From the NCBI RefSeq assembly GCF_000520975.1, contig NZ_JACB01000066.1, positions 1 to 44,312 on the forward strand: 44,312 nucleotides of DNA. The letters are read 5' to 3'. A model generated the notes under the pieces. That model was not told the DNA's origin. It saw nothing but the letters and a program-made list of their open reading frames with translations, and made no database searches. This DNA comes from Aquimarina megaterium XH134. Its GTDB lineage: Bacteria > Bacteroidota > Bacteroidia > Flavobacteriales > Flavobacteriaceae. Below are positions 23,889 through 32,480 of the stretch, piece by piece. Within the stretch, counting starts at the first letter, position 1. Every line of letters starts with the position of its first letter. Both the position numbers and the translations under genes were made by a program.

Positions 23889-25286
23889 TTATATTTCTTC
23901 TGCTATTTTTAATGCTTTTGTTAATGCGCCTAGTTTATTATATACTTCTTGTAATTCGTTTTCTTCATTTGATTCGTTAACCAATCCGGCTCCTGCTTGC
24001 CAGTGTAATTTGTGATTTTTACTTAGAAATGTACGGATCATGATCGCATGATTAAAGTTTCCTGAAAAATCCATAAAACCAATTGCTCCCCCATAGAAAT
24101 CACGATTTACGTTTTCATATTTCTCGATAAGTTGCATGGCCATGTGTTTTGGTGCACCACTTAGTGTACCTGCAGGGAAAGTATCTCCTACAATTTGCAT
24201 AGTGGTGGTGTCTTTGTGTTTTTTACTGGTAACCTTACTAACTAAATGGATCACATGAGAATAAAATTGAACTTCTCTATAGGTCTCTACAGTAACATGG
24301 TTTCCGTTTCTACTTAAGTCATTACGTGCTAGGTCTACTAACATCACGTGTTCTGCATTTTCTTTTTCATCTACAGATAGTTTTTTTGCTAATTCTGCAT
24401 CTTGCTCATCATTACCTGTACGTTTAAAAGTTCCTGCAATGGGGTGAATCTCTGCAGTATCATCTTTTACGACTAGTTGTGCCTCGGGAGAACTACCAAA
24501 TATTTTAAAATCACCATAATCAAAGTAAAACAGGTAGGGTGAAGGATTAACGCTACGTAATGCTCTGTAGACATTAAATTCGTCTCCTTTAAATTTTTGT
24601 GAAAAACGCTTCGATAGTACTAATTGAAATACATCACCGCGATGGCAATGTTTTTTGGCAAGGGAAACATGTTCTTTATATTGTTCGTCGTTAAGATTAG
24701 AGGTTGTATCACCAACTGTAGTGAAATTATAGGAGGCAAAATTTTTGACTTTAAGTAGAGATTCTATTTCGGCAATATTACTTTCTGATTCATAGCAGTG
24801 CGCAAAAATATAGGCTTCATTAGTAAAATTACTAATAGCAATAATGTTTTGATATACCGTGTATTGTATGTCGGGTATATGTAAACCATCTTCTTTTTTA
24901 GAAATAGAGATATCCTCAAAATATCGAACCGCATCATAAGAGATATAACCAAAAAGGCCATTGTTAATGAATTTGAATTTGCTTTTTGAGGTTATAAATT
25001 TTTTACCGAATTGCTCAACAACTTCAGCAATATTAGTAGAATCAGTAATAGGTGTTTCCTCGATACTCTTATCGGGAAAAGACTGATAAATAGTTTCGTT
25101 TTCTACCTTGATATTGGCGATTGGATTACAGCAGATGTAAGAAAAGCTATTTTCACTACCTCTGTAATCATTGTTTTCTAATAATAAGCTATTAGGAAAA
25201 CGATCTCTAATTTTTAGATAAACACTTACTGGAGTAAAGGTGTCTGCCAGAATTTGTTTGAAATGTGTGGTTAATTTATAAGTCAT
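23889..25286 (-). CDS. trpE: Anthranilate synthase component I
   Basis: A 465-residue chorismate-utilising enzyme that makes anthranilate with TrpG. Motifs: SLLLENNDYRGSENSFSYI (the LLES-like Trp feedback site, here LLEN), FKIFGSSPEAQLVV, PIAGTFKRTG, ENAEHVMLVDLARNDLSRNG, TFPAGTLSGAPKHMAMQLIE and FYGGAIGFMDFSG. The family uses the GTxKRG-type and Glu/His motifs for Mg-chorismate chemistry. It is the first structural gene of the operon, 105 bases downstream of the leader peptide stop and behind an attenuator. Confidence 0.96.
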   Translation of the reverse strand: MTYKLTTHFKQILADTFTPVSVYLKIRDRFPNSLLLENNDYRGSENSFSYICCNPIANIKVENETIYQSFPDKSIEETPITDSTNIAEVVEQFGKKFITSKSKFKFINNGLFGYISYDAVRYFEDISISKKEDGLHIPDIQYTVYQNIIAISNFTNEAYIFAHCYESESNIAEIESLLKVKNFASYNFTTVGDTTSNLNDEQYKEHVSLAKKHCHRGDVFQLVLSKRFSQKFKGDEFNVYRALRSVNPSPYLFYFDYGDFKIFGSSPEAQLVVKDDTAEIHPIAGTFKRTGNDEQDAELAKKLSVDEKENAEHVMLVDLARNDLSRNGNHVTVETYREVQFYSHVIHLVSKVTSKKHKDTTTMQIVGDTFPAGTLSGAPKHMAMQLIEKYENVNRDFYGGAIGFMDFSGNFNHAIMIRTFLSKNHKLHWQAGAGLVNESNEENELQEVYNKLGALTKALKIAEEI

Positions 25287-25328
25287 TTTGCGTTTTTAAT
25301 TTTTAAATACAATCTCTGTTTAGGGAAC

Positions 25329-25362
25329 AAAAAAAAGGCTTGTCGTGATTCGACAAGCCTTT
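25329..25362 (-). terminator. Intrinsic terminator of the trp leader (attenuator)
   Basis: Read on the minus strand, AAAGGCTTGTCG and CGACAAGCCTTT form 12 perfect base pairs around a 5-base loop and are followed by a run of T (complement of 25329-25336). It lies 43 bases before the trpE ATG. Its loop and 3' arm include TCACGAC (complement of 25342-25348), which can instead pair with GTCGTGA (25403-25397) at the end of the leader ORF. Confidence 0.9.
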
Positions 25363-25391
25363 GATATGTTTACTTAACACAATGATAGGAG

Positions 25392-25454
25392 CTATCTCAC
25401 GACGTTTTCGTTTTGAGATGACCACCACCAATTATTTGTTAAGATTGTTTTCAT
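25392..25454 (-). CDS. trpL: trp operon leader peptide
   Basis: A 20-codon ORF, ATG at 25454 to TAG at 25394-25392, between the trp promoter and the terminator. It reads MKTILTNNWWWSSQ and ends NENVVR. Three consecutive TGG codons (25430-25422) are diagnostic of tryptophan attenuation. Mechanism from position: a ribosome stalled on TGG leaves GTCGTGA (25403-25397) free to pair with the terminator sequence; a ribosome that reaches the stop covers it and the terminator forms. No Shine-Dalgarno sequence is visible, as usual in Bacteroidota. Confidence 0.9.
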   Translation of the reverse strand: MKTILTNNWWWSSQNENVVR

Positions 25455-25470
25455 TTTTTATTTATTGGGT

Positions 25471-25502
25471 CAAATATATAAATTAATTATAATTCAGAAC
25501 AA
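25471..25502 (-). promoter_or_regulatory. trp operon promoter
   Basis: On the minus strand TTG at 25502-25500 is followed after 21 bases by TATATTTG (25478-25471), a full match to the Bacteroidota consensus TAnnTTTG with correct spacing. Transcription would start near 25464, about 10 bases before the leader ATG. Confidence 0.8.
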
Positions 25503-25509
25503 TAAAAAA

Positions 25510-26076
25510 TTACATTTTTAAACTTACAGCTAATTCGAATTCATCGCTGATCGCTTTATCACCTAAATTATCAAAGAAACTTCCTGATCCATATTTGATG
25601 TCATACTTTGTTCTGTCAATTTTAAGTGTGGTTGATGCAGTACCATCATTTAAGGCTAGAATAAATTTGATTGGATTTGTTTTTCCTTTAATGGTAAGAT
25701 CTCCGGCTACTATATGACCTTTATCTGTTTTTTTGGTTTTTGTAACCACTAATTTTGCATTTTTATGATTTGCTATTCCAAAGAAATCATCAGAACTTAA
25801 ATGTCCTTCGAGTTTTTCTTTTCCTTTTCCAGCTTCAAGATCAGTAACAGCAAGTGAGGTCATATCTACTACAAATTCACCTCCTGTAATGTTATCGCCA
25901 TCAAATACCAAAAACCCTTTTGATAATTTTAGTGTTCCTGTATGCGATCCTGTAACTTTTTTACCTGTCCAGTTAATTGTACTTTCTGAAGTTTTGATTT
26001 CTTTTTTTTGAGCAAAAGTAGATGTTGTTGCAACTACTGCAATTGCTAAGAATAATGATTTAAGTCTAGTTTTCAT
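25510..26076 (-). CDS. YceI family periplasmic protein
   Basis: A 188-residue protein with signal peptide 1-22 (cleavage near TFAQ/K). The mature part is a YceI-type lipocalin-like barrel: STINWTGKKVTGSHTGTLKL, GGEFVVDMTSLAVTDLE, LEGHLSSDDFFGIANHKNAK, GDLTIKGKTNPIKF and KIDRTKYDIKYGSGSFFDN are characteristic. The family binds isoprenoid-like lipids. It lies 24 bases after the MarR gene on the same strand and probably forms one operon with it. Confidence 0.92.
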   Translation of the reverse strand: MKTRLKSLFLAIAVVATTSTFAQKKEIKTSESTINWTGKKVTGSHTGTLKLSKGFLVFDGDNITGGEFVVDMTSLAVTDLEAGKGKEKLEGHLSSDDFFGIANHKNAKLVVTKTKKTDKGHIVAGDLTIKGKTNPIKFILALNDGTASTTLKIDRTKYDIKYGSGSFFDNLGDKAISDEFELAVSLKM

Positions 26077-26100
26077 GATTGTTAAAAAATTAATAGTTAT

Positions 26101-26562
26101 TTATGAGTTAGAATTTCGAAGTTTATTTAATAATTCATTTAATTGGATCAAATCTCCTGTAGAGAAATTTGAAGTAACTCTATTTTCAAATTCATCCATT
26201 ATGGGACTTACTTTATCCAAAAATTTTTTTCCTTGCTCTGTAATGGTAATTTCAACTTTTCTTCGATTAGATTCGCAGATTACACGTTGTACATAACCTT
26301 TGTTAATGAGCTTATCTACCAATCGAGTTGTATTACTCATTTTGGTAACCATTCTTTCTTGTATGGTAGAAAGGTTAGCAGGTTTCTCTTTTTGTCCTTT
26401 TAAGATTCGTAGTACATTAAATTGTTGAAGAGAAATATCAAACGCTTTTAATTCGATATTGATTTTGTCCATTATCCAGTTTTCCGTATATAATAAATTT
26501 ATTACGACTTTTTTAGGTAGCGGAAGTTCAATTTCTGTTTTTATAATCTTTTCTATGTTCAA
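26101..26562 (-). CDS. MarR family transcriptional regulator
   Basis: A 153-residue winged-helix repressor. The DNA-binding part is FDISLQQFNVLRILKGQKEK, then LSTIQERMVTKMSNTTRLVDKLINKGYV with the wing VICESNRRKVEITITEQGKKFL. Dimerisation helices lie at both ends. The start is TTG at 26562 because a TAG lies three codons upstream. The operon MarR-YceI and a palindrome at 26576-26591 directly upstream suggest autoregulation. Confidence 0.88.
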   Translation of the reverse strand: MNIEKIIKTEIELPLPKKVVINLLYTENWIMDKINIELKAFDISLQQFNVLRILKGQKEKPANLSTIQERMVTKMSNTTRLVDKLINKGYVQRVICESNRRKVEITITEQGKKFLDKVSPIMDEFENRVTSNFSTGDLIQLNELLNKLRNSNS

Positions 26563-26575
26563 TTGTATCTACAAT

Positions 26576-26594
26576 ATTTGTCTATACAAATGTA
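26576..26594 (-). promoter_or_regulatory. MarR promoter with overlapping operator palindrome
   Basis: On the minus strand TACATTTG (26594-26587) matches TAnnTTTG. The palindrome ATTTGT-CTAT-ACAAAT (26576-26591) overlaps it, in the right place for a MarR dimer to block transcription. The start TTG is about 15 bases downstream. Confidence 0.5.
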
Positions 26595-26799
26595 TGTTAA
26601 TTTTTATTTCAAAAATTGTAAAATGTTATTAATTCTTTGTTAAATTCAAGTTTTGAGATCAGGTTTAATAGTATTATTGTGATTTAGAAAAGTATCATTA
26701 TTGAGTTAAACAATTGTGAAAAATTCTGAAAATATTTAGATAAAATATAGAAACCTTGTTAATTTTCTTTTACAGAATTAATGGTTTTGATACATTAGT

Positions 26800-27327
26800 A
26801 TGATGTCGAGATTAATTTTATATACCATATTTATTGTGCTTTTTGCTAACTGCAAAGGAGAGCAACAGACTGTGGCTCTTGATGCAACAGATGTTTTCGA
26901 AAGTAAAGGTATAGAAATACCTGTATATGATTTTGAAAGTTTTAAGCCATTATTAAATATTAATGACGGAAAAGTAAGAGTGATTAATTTCTGGGCTACC
27001 TGGTGTAAACCATGTGTGGCCGAGTTACCTTATTTTGAGTTAATCAACAGTAGGTATCCTAAGGATAAAGTAGAGGTTATTTTGGTGAGTCTGGATTTAC
27101 CCAGTCAAGTAGAAGCTAAGTTAATTCCATTTGTTAAAAAACAAAAAATAGGAAGTAAAGTTATCTTACTAGATGATCCAGATGCAAATAGTTGGATTCC
27201 AGAAGTTAATACTGAATGGTCGGGTTCTATTCCGGCAACAGTAATATATAAAGATGGAAATAGTAATTTTTATGAAAGATCTTTTACCTACAATGAATTA
27301 GAAAAAGAGCTTAAAAAAATGCTGTAA
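26800..27327 (+). CDS. TlpA-like thioredoxin-fold lipoprotein
   Basis: A 175-residue protein. Residues 1-17 are hydrophobic and end in LFANC (Cys18), a plausible lipobox, so it should be a periplasmic lipoprotein. The thioredoxin fold carries the redox motif WCKPC (Trp68, Cys69, Cys72), with the cis-Pro region SIPATVIYKDG. It likely reduces or exchanges disulfides in the periplasm. It is followed by a second thioredoxin-fold gene after 39 bases. Confidence 0.88.
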   Translation: MMSRLILYTIFIVLFANCKGEQQTVALDATDVFESKGIEIPVYDFESFKPLLNINDGKVRVINFWATWCKPCVAELPYFELINSRYPKDKVEVILVSLDLPSQVEAKLIPFVKKQKIGSKVILLDDPDANSWIPEVNTEWSGSIPATVIYKDGNSNFYERSFTYNELEKELKKML

Positions 27328-27366
27328 GCATCTATATAAATCAAAGAGTAATAAAAAAATAAACCA

Positions 27367-27993
27367 ATGAAAACTTTAAAGATTCTGGTTGGAGTAGCTT
27401 TTGTAATAGCAATAAGTGCATTTGCATTAGATAAAGTATCTGGTGCTAAAATTGATAAAGGATATTCGATTGGAGATGTTGCTACAGATTTTAAACTTAA
27501 AAATGTAGACAATTCATTAGTGTCCTTAGAAGACTATAAAGATGCCAAAGGATTTATTGTGGTTTTTACATGTAATCATTGTCCATACTCGGTGGCTTAC
27601 GAAGATAGAATTATAGCGCTGGATGCTACTTTTAAAACAAAGGGATATCCCGTTGTGGCTATAAACCCTAATAACCCAAAGGCTTATCCAGATGATAGTT
27701 TTGATAATATGCAAATAAGAGCAAAAGATAAAGGGTTTACTTTCCCGTATTTGTTTGATGATGGACAAAAAATATATCCTCAGTATGGAGCTACAAAGAC
27801 TCCTCATGTCTATGTTCTGGAGAAAACACCTCAGGGTAATATTGTTCGATATATAGGGGCTATTGATAATAATTATAAAGATGCATCGGCAGCCGATCAA
27901 AAATATGTCGAAGATGCTGTAAATGCCCTGTTAAAAGGAGAAAAGGTTCCTGTAGAAGTTACAAAAGCTATAGGTTGTAGCATTAAAGCATAA
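27367..27993 (+). CDS. Thioredoxin-fold (redoxin/AhpC-TSA type) exported protein
   Basis: A 208-residue protein with an N-terminal hydrophobic signal (about 5-20). The redoxin domain has CNHCPYS (Cys69, Cys72) in the active-site position instead of WCGPC, plus KTPHVYVLEKTPQGNIVRYI with the cis-Pro motif. Proteins of this kind are usually annotated as thioredoxin family proteins of Bacteroidota; the substrate is unknown. It is adjacent to the TlpA-like gene. Confidence 0.85.
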   Translation: MKTLKILVGVAFVIAISAFALDKVSGAKIDKGYSIGDVATDFKLKNVDNSLVSLEDYKDAKGFIVVFTCNHCPYSVAYEDRIIALDATFKTKGYPVVAINPNNPKAYPDDSFDNMQIRAKDKGFTFPYLFDDGQKIYPQYGATKTPHVYVLEKTPQGNIVRYIGAIDNNYKDASAADQKYVEDAVNALLKGEKVPVEVTKAIGCSIKA

Positions 27994-28055
27994 TATTTTT
28001 CTAATTTTTTAATAAATTGAAGGTGTAGTTTTACTACAATTAATGAACTACTTTT

Positions 28056-28063
28056 TATATTTG
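28056..28063 (+). promoter_or_regulatory. Candidate -7 element for the rhodanese genes
   Basis: TATATTTG fits TAnnTTTG exactly and lies 49 bases before the ATG of the first rhodanese. A clear TTG at -33 is lacking (TTTT at 28029-28032 is the nearest). Confidence 0.45.
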
Positions 28064-28111
28064 TAAGGAGTAAAAAAACAAAAGTCCAATTTTAGTAGAA
28101 CACATTTTATA

Positions 28112-28429
28112 ATGGCAGAAGATATCACTCAAGAAGAATGGCAAGAGCAAATTGCTAATGACAATAATGCAGTAATTTTAGATGTACGAACAGAAGAAGA
28201 AGTAGAGGACGGTTACATACCTAATATGCTTAATGTAGATATTCGTCAGGGGCAAGGTTTTCTTGATGAATTAGGAAAACTGGATAAGACTAAAAATTAC
28301 TATGTATACTGCCGTTCTGGAGCACGTAGCGCCCAGGCATGTATGTTAATGAATCAAATGGGATTCGAGACTACATATAATTTGGTAGGTGGTTTTATGA
28401 ATTGGGAAGGCGAAATCGTAGAAGATTAG
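28112..28429 (+). CDS. Cytoplasmic single-domain rhodanese
   Basis: A 105-residue rhodanese domain without signal peptide. The active-site loop is YCRSGARS with Cys67, and ILDVRTEEEVEDGYIPNMLN is the usual substrate-side motif. It would carry sulfane sulfur as a persulfide. It is followed after 11 bases by a second rhodanese. Confidence 0.9.
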   Translation: MAEDITQEEWQEQIANDNNAVILDVRTEEEVEDGYIPNMLNVDIRQGQGFLDELGKLDKTKNYYVYCRSGARSAQACMLMNQMGFETTYNLVGGFMNWEGEIVED

Positions 28430-28440
28430 TATACAACTTT

Positions 28441-28836
28441 ATGAAAATCAAATCATTTTTAGTAGTCATTTTTATTGCTTCTGTATTGCTTAATTGTAAA
28501 CAGGTCGAAGATGATGCTGTAGTAGAAGTAATCACTGTTGAAGAAATGGATGAACTATTAGAAATGGGTAAAGTACAACTTATCGATGTAAGAACGCCGG
28601 GTGAGTATGCCCAGGGGTATATTGAAGGAGCTGTAAATATTGATTTTAGAGATGAAAATTTTGAAGATCTAATTTCTAAAGTCGATAAAACAAAACCTGT
28701 AATTGTATATTGTGCCCGTGGAGGAAGGAGTAATAAATGCTCTAACTATATGAAAAAAGCTGGATTTACTAAAATCTATGATCTCGATGGTGGTATTACC
28801 GAATGGAAGTTTAAAAAGAAAAAAGTAATCAAATAA
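28441..28836 (+). CDS. Rhodanese-domain lipoprotein
   Basis: A 131-residue protein from the ATG at 28441 (MKIKSFLVVIFIASVLLNCK), which gives a lipoprotein signal with Cys19. An upstream in-frame ATG at 28402 lies inside the first rhodanese and would bury the signal, so it was not used. The active-site loop is YCARGGRS with Cys91. The pair is one cytoplasmic and one periplasmic rhodanese. Confidence 0.88.
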   Translation: MKIKSFLVVIFIASVLLNCKQVEDDAVVEVITVEEMDELLEMGKVQLIDVRTPGEYAQGYIEGAVNIDFRDENFEDLISKVDKTKPVIVYCARGGRSNKCSNYMKKAGFTKIYDLDGGITEWKFKKKKVIK

Positions 28837-28885
28837 AATCCATTCTTTTATACTGATCTAAAAGTTATACATTCGAGGTGTTGTA

Positions 28886-29797
28886 TTAAAAAGCGAGCCC
28901 TTTATAGAAAGTGTCATTAACCAATCTTGCACTACCTAATAATATAGCTTTTTCCTGAAGTTCGCTTTTATGTATTTTCACAAGACAATCTTGAGCATTT
29001 ATTTTTTTCTCTAACTCATTAGCAAAAAAGGGCCATGCTTTAGCAATGTTGCCACCGATAACTATAGCTTCTGCATTGTAAGATTTTAACCAGGGACTTA
29101 AAAATTCAGCTAGATTTTCTGAAAACTCATTAAAAACTTGTTGTACAGCAACATCATTTTCTAAGGAAGCTTCTGTAAGTTCTTTAACATTATCAATTGT
29201 TGTGTCTGTAATCTCTTTATATCTTTTAATAAACCATCGAGTAGAAAAATAATCATCTGCAATCCCGTCTTTATATGGGATGTGGTACAGCTCTCCATCT
29301 TTAGGAATTCCATCGCCAGAAAGAATCGGAAGTCCATGAAACAGAAAAGAAGCTCCAAAACCAGCCCCCAATATTATCCCTAATCCTCTTCGAATTGATT
29401 TAAGCTTTCCTTTCCATACCTCACCAATACCAAAACAAGCAGCATCATTATAAAATCGTATAGGGATATCATCAGATAGTTGCAATTTTTTCTTCAGTAT
29501 TTCTTTAATATTTGTGCAAAAAAGAGACGCGTATTTTTGTTTCATTTTAAAAGCAAAAATTCCATTATAATAATCAAATGGCCCGGGTATAGCAATACCA
29601 ATTCCTTCTAGAGGGTCATCTGCAAGAGTATCTATAACTTTCTGTATTGCAAATAACCATCGTTCTAATATTTCATTAGCTTCAGCGGTATTATCTACAG
29701 TAATAGAAACTAGATTAGCTTCTGATAATTTGTTTGTTTTGGTGTCTATTCCGGCTACAGTAATATAATTACCTCCAATATCTACTCCTAATATCAT
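28886..29797 (-). CDS. ROK-type sugar kinase, second copy
   Basis: A 303-residue protein of the ROK/hexokinase-actin fold. N-terminal phosphate loop MILGVDIGGN; catalytic Asp118 in FYNDAACFGIGE; second phosphate loop GAGFG (144-148, with Ala instead of Thr); AEAIVIGGNIAKAW near 245. The ROK zinc motif CxCGxxGC is absent; in its place is GELYHIPYKDGIADDYFSTR. Its neighbours (GH92 enzymes and a sugar MFS carrier) suggest mannose as substrate. It is about 60-70 percent identical by eye to 34782-33874. Confidence 0.8.
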   Translation of the reverse strand: MILGVDIGGNYITVAGIDTKTNKLSEANLVSITVDNTAEANEILERWLFAIQKVIDTLADDPLEGIGIAIPGPFDYYNGIFAFKMKQKYASLFCTNIKEILKKKLQLSDDIPIRFYNDAACFGIGEVWKGKLKSIRRGLGIILGAGFGASFLFHGLPILSGDGIPKDGELYHIPYKDGIADDYFSTRWFIKRYKEITDTTIDNVKELTEASLENDVAVQQVFNEFSENLAEFLSPWLKSYNAEAIVIGGNIAKAWPFFANELEKKINAQDCLVKIHKSELQEKAILLGSARLVNDTFYKGLAF

Positions 29798-29925
29798 TTG
29801 TTATATATAGTCTATTTAAGTAATACTAACTAAAAAATAGCTAGTCGTTAAAATTACAATTTAAAATAGTTTTTGCTTTGATTATTATTAATTATTCTTT
29901 CTGTAAATTGTATTGTATAGCAAAC

Positions 29926-29948
29926 CCCAAGTCAAAGCCTTGGGGTCT
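29926..29948. terminator. Hairpin after the GH92 gene 32410-30068
   Basis: ACCCCAAG and CTTGGGGT arms enclose a short loop. The T-rich stretch is on the plus-strand side (CTCTTTTATTTTTTTAC), so on the minus strand it is a hairpin without a U-tract. It lies in the 270-base gap between GH92 and the ROK gene and may be an RNA-processing or attenuation element. Confidence 0.45.
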
Positions 29949-30067
29949 CTTTTATTTTTTTACTAAAGTATAGTATCCACCTTGCCTTCTTAATTCTTAT
30001 ATAAAATTTGACAAAATACCTTATACATTATGTAAATTTAATACTATGAAAAAAATAATGATAAATA

Positions 30068-32410
30068 TTATTCTATAGTCTTTGGAGTGCTTTGCATTTC
30101 AAAAATAATTTCTCCACCATTTATAATATCATTATGCGAAAGAGTAGTGTTATTGATTACTCTACCATTTACCGTAACCTGATTTACGTAGATATTATCT
30201 TTACTTTGATTTTTTACTATGATTGTTAGATCTTTTCCATTTTCTAGATGTAATACTGCTTCTTTAACCAGAGGACTCCCTATTGCGTAATTGGGGGATC
30301 CTGGTGTAACCGGGTAAAATCCTAAACTACTAAATATGTACCATGCACTCATTTGCCCAGCATCATCATTACCACACAATCCATCTACCGTAGGACCATA
30401 CATAGTATCCATAATCATACGAACGCGCTCTTGGGTTTTATATGGTTTTCCTGTCCAGTTATATAAATAAGGGATATGATGACCTGGTTCATTACCATGT
30501 ACATAATTACCTATAATTCCGTCTCGAGTTATGTCTTCGTGTTTTTCTATATACTTGTCTTCTAATTTCATAGTAAACAAAGAATCCAGATGTTGACTAA
30601 ATCGTTCGTTTCCTCCCATCATTTTTACCATTTTTTCCAGTTGATGAGGTACATATAAACCATAATTCCATGCGTTTCCTTCAATAAACCCTTGCCCGTG
30701 TGTATCTAAAGGATCAAATTCTTTCCTAAATTCACCATTAGATAATTTAGGACGCATGTATCCAATTTTGGGATCATATACATTGTTATAATACTCTGAT
30801 CTATTTAGAAATTGATCTGTAGTTTTCTTATCTCCGATACTATTTGCAATCTGTGCAATACACCAATCATTATAAGCTAATTCTAATGTTTTAGAAACCG
30901 AAGAGTGGCTTTTGTCATCGGGGACATATTTATATTTGATATAATCTCCTAAACCATCAAAATATGGTACGTTGGCAGTGCTCACTGATGCAGAAAGAGC
31001 TTTGTTTTTGTCAAAATCTCCAACATTTTTGGCGATAGCATCAGCTATTACCGAAGTTGCGTGATAACCTATCATGCACCAGTTTTCATTAGCATAATGA
31101 CTCCAGATCGGTAACATATGATGCACACTTTGTTCTTGATGAGCAAGCATTGATTTGATCATGTCATTATTACGACTGGGTTGCGTAATATTAAACAATG
31201 GATGCAAGGCTCTATATGTATCCCATAACGAGAAAATCGAGTAGTTTGTAAAATTTTCGGAAGTATGTATGTTTTGATCCAATCCAAGATAACTACCATC
31301 TACATCTTCATAAATAATAGGACTAAGCATAGTGTGGTATAAGGCACTATAAAAAGTAGTTTTGTCTGCTTCGGTAATTGTTTTTACTTCTATTTTTGAT
31401 AATTCATTATTCCATTTATTCTCGGTTTTCTGTTTTGTTTTCTCAAAATCCCAACCTGGCAATTCAGACTGCAGATTTTTTAATGCTCCGTTAGTGCTAA
31501 CAGAGGATAATGCAAATTTGATATTGATTTTTTCGTTGGTTTTGGTGTCAAAATTAAAATATGCTCGAATGTCTTTTCCTGCCATTTCAGGAAAATTTTC
31601 CTGCTGTTCAAAACGACGATAGAATCCATCGTATTTTACAGTATCGTATTTTTTGTGCCCATAACTACTAAAAGGCTTAGAGAACTGCATAGCAAAAAAT
31701 ACTTTTTTGGTTCTTGCCCAACCTTTGGTTTGACGATACCCGGTTACTAAAGAATCATTTTCTACTCGTAAGAATGTCCATACGTTTTTATCATCATGAT
31801 GATAAACATTATAAACTAAATCCAAAATAATATGTGCGTCTTTTGTTTCTGGGAACGTATATTGATGAAACCCTACACGTTCTGTAGCGGTAAGCTCTGC
31901 CATAATATTATAATCCTTTAGTTCTACTCTATAATACCCTGGCGAAGCATATTCTTGATCATGAGAGAACATAGAATAAAATCCTTTAGAGCCATCGGCT
32001 GTTTTTATGGGGTCGAGTACTAAATTCCCTGTTGTTGGCATTACCAAAAAATCTCCTAGATCAGAGTGCCCCGTACCACTTAAATTGGTGTGAGAAAAAC
32101 CTAGTATGGTAGAGTCTCTATGTTGATATCCGGCACAATACTCATAAGTTTCTCTGTTATAACTACCATCTTCATTAAACATTACTTCAAAATTCGTTTG
32201 AGGACTTAGCTGTACCATCCCGAATGGTGCTGTTGCTCCTGGATATGTATGCCCCATTTTGCTGGTACCAATAAATGGATTGACATATTTTGTAAAACCT
32301 GTCTTTTTGATAGTTTTTGGTACAGAATCCTCGACTACAGGACTTGTAGAATCTTTCTTGCATGAAGAAAAGCAAAGTATCGCTGCTATTATAATTGATA
32401 GATATTTCAT
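30068..32410 (-). CDS. GH92 family alpha-mannosidase lipoprotein
   Basis: A 780-residue protein with a lipoprotein signal (lipobox FSSC, Cys17). The GH92 domain covers about 40-770: FTKYVNPFIGTSKMGHTYPG at the N-terminus, HGNEPGHHIPYLYNWTGKP near 636 and GLCGNDDAGQMSAWYIFSSL near 675. These surround the Ca2+ and mannose-binding residues in known GH92 enzymes. GH92 enzymes are exo-acting, calcium-dependent alpha-mannosidases, most on alpha-1,2 or alpha-1,3 linkages; the linkage here cannot be told. The gene lies in the mannoside locus between the MFS carrier and a ROK kinase. Confidence 0.95.
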   Translation of the reverse strand: MKYLSIIIAAILCFSSCKKDSTSPVVEDSVPKTIKKTGFTKYVNPFIGTSKMGHTYPGATAPFGMVQLSPQTNFEVMFNEDGSYNRETYEYCAGYQHRDSTILGFSHTNLSGTGHSDLGDFLVMPTTGNLVLDPIKTADGSKGFYSMFSHDQEYASPGYYRVELKDYNIMAELTATERVGFHQYTFPETKDAHIILDLVYNVYHHDDKNVWTFLRVENDSLVTGYRQTKGWARTKKVFFAMQFSKPFSSYGHKKYDTVKYDGFYRRFEQQENFPEMAGKDIRAYFNFDTKTNEKINIKFALSSVSTNGALKNLQSELPGWDFEKTKQKTENKWNNELSKIEVKTITEADKTTFYSALYHTMLSPIIYEDVDGSYLGLDQNIHTSENFTNYSIFSLWDTYRALHPLFNITQPSRNNDMIKSMLAHQEQSVHHMLPIWSHYANENWCMIGYHATSVIADAIAKNVGDFDKNKALSASVSTANVPYFDGLGDYIKYKYVPDDKSHSSVSKTLELAYNDWCIAQIANSIGDKKTTDQFLNRSEYYNNVYDPKIGYMRPKLSNGEFRKEFDPLDTHGQGFIEGNAWNYGLYVPHQLEKMVKMMGGNERFSQHLDSLFTMKLEDKYIEKHEDITRDGIIGNYVHGNEPGHHIPYLYNWTGKPYKTQERVRMIMDTMYGPTVDGLCGNDDAGQMSAWYIFSSLGFYPVTPGSPNYAIGSPLVKEAVLHLENGKDLTIIVKNQSKDNIYVNQVTVNGRVINNTTLSHNDIINGGEIIFEMQSTPKTIE

Positions 32411-32480
32411 TACGATATGATTTTTATGTTCACTTTTAAGTTTTTAGTATATAGAGTGATGAGGGTTTATTTTTTACATG

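Noticed and set aside
25329..25454. Trp control by a T-box riboswitch or TRAP sites
   Set aside because: There is no specifier-loop/T-box architecture and no series of GAG/UAG triplets. The WWW mini-ORF with a terminator fits translation-coupled attenuation.
28402..28440. The upstream ATG of the second rhodanese as its start
   Set aside because: It lies within the first rhodanese gene and would bury a good lipoprotein signal that begins at the ATG at 28441.
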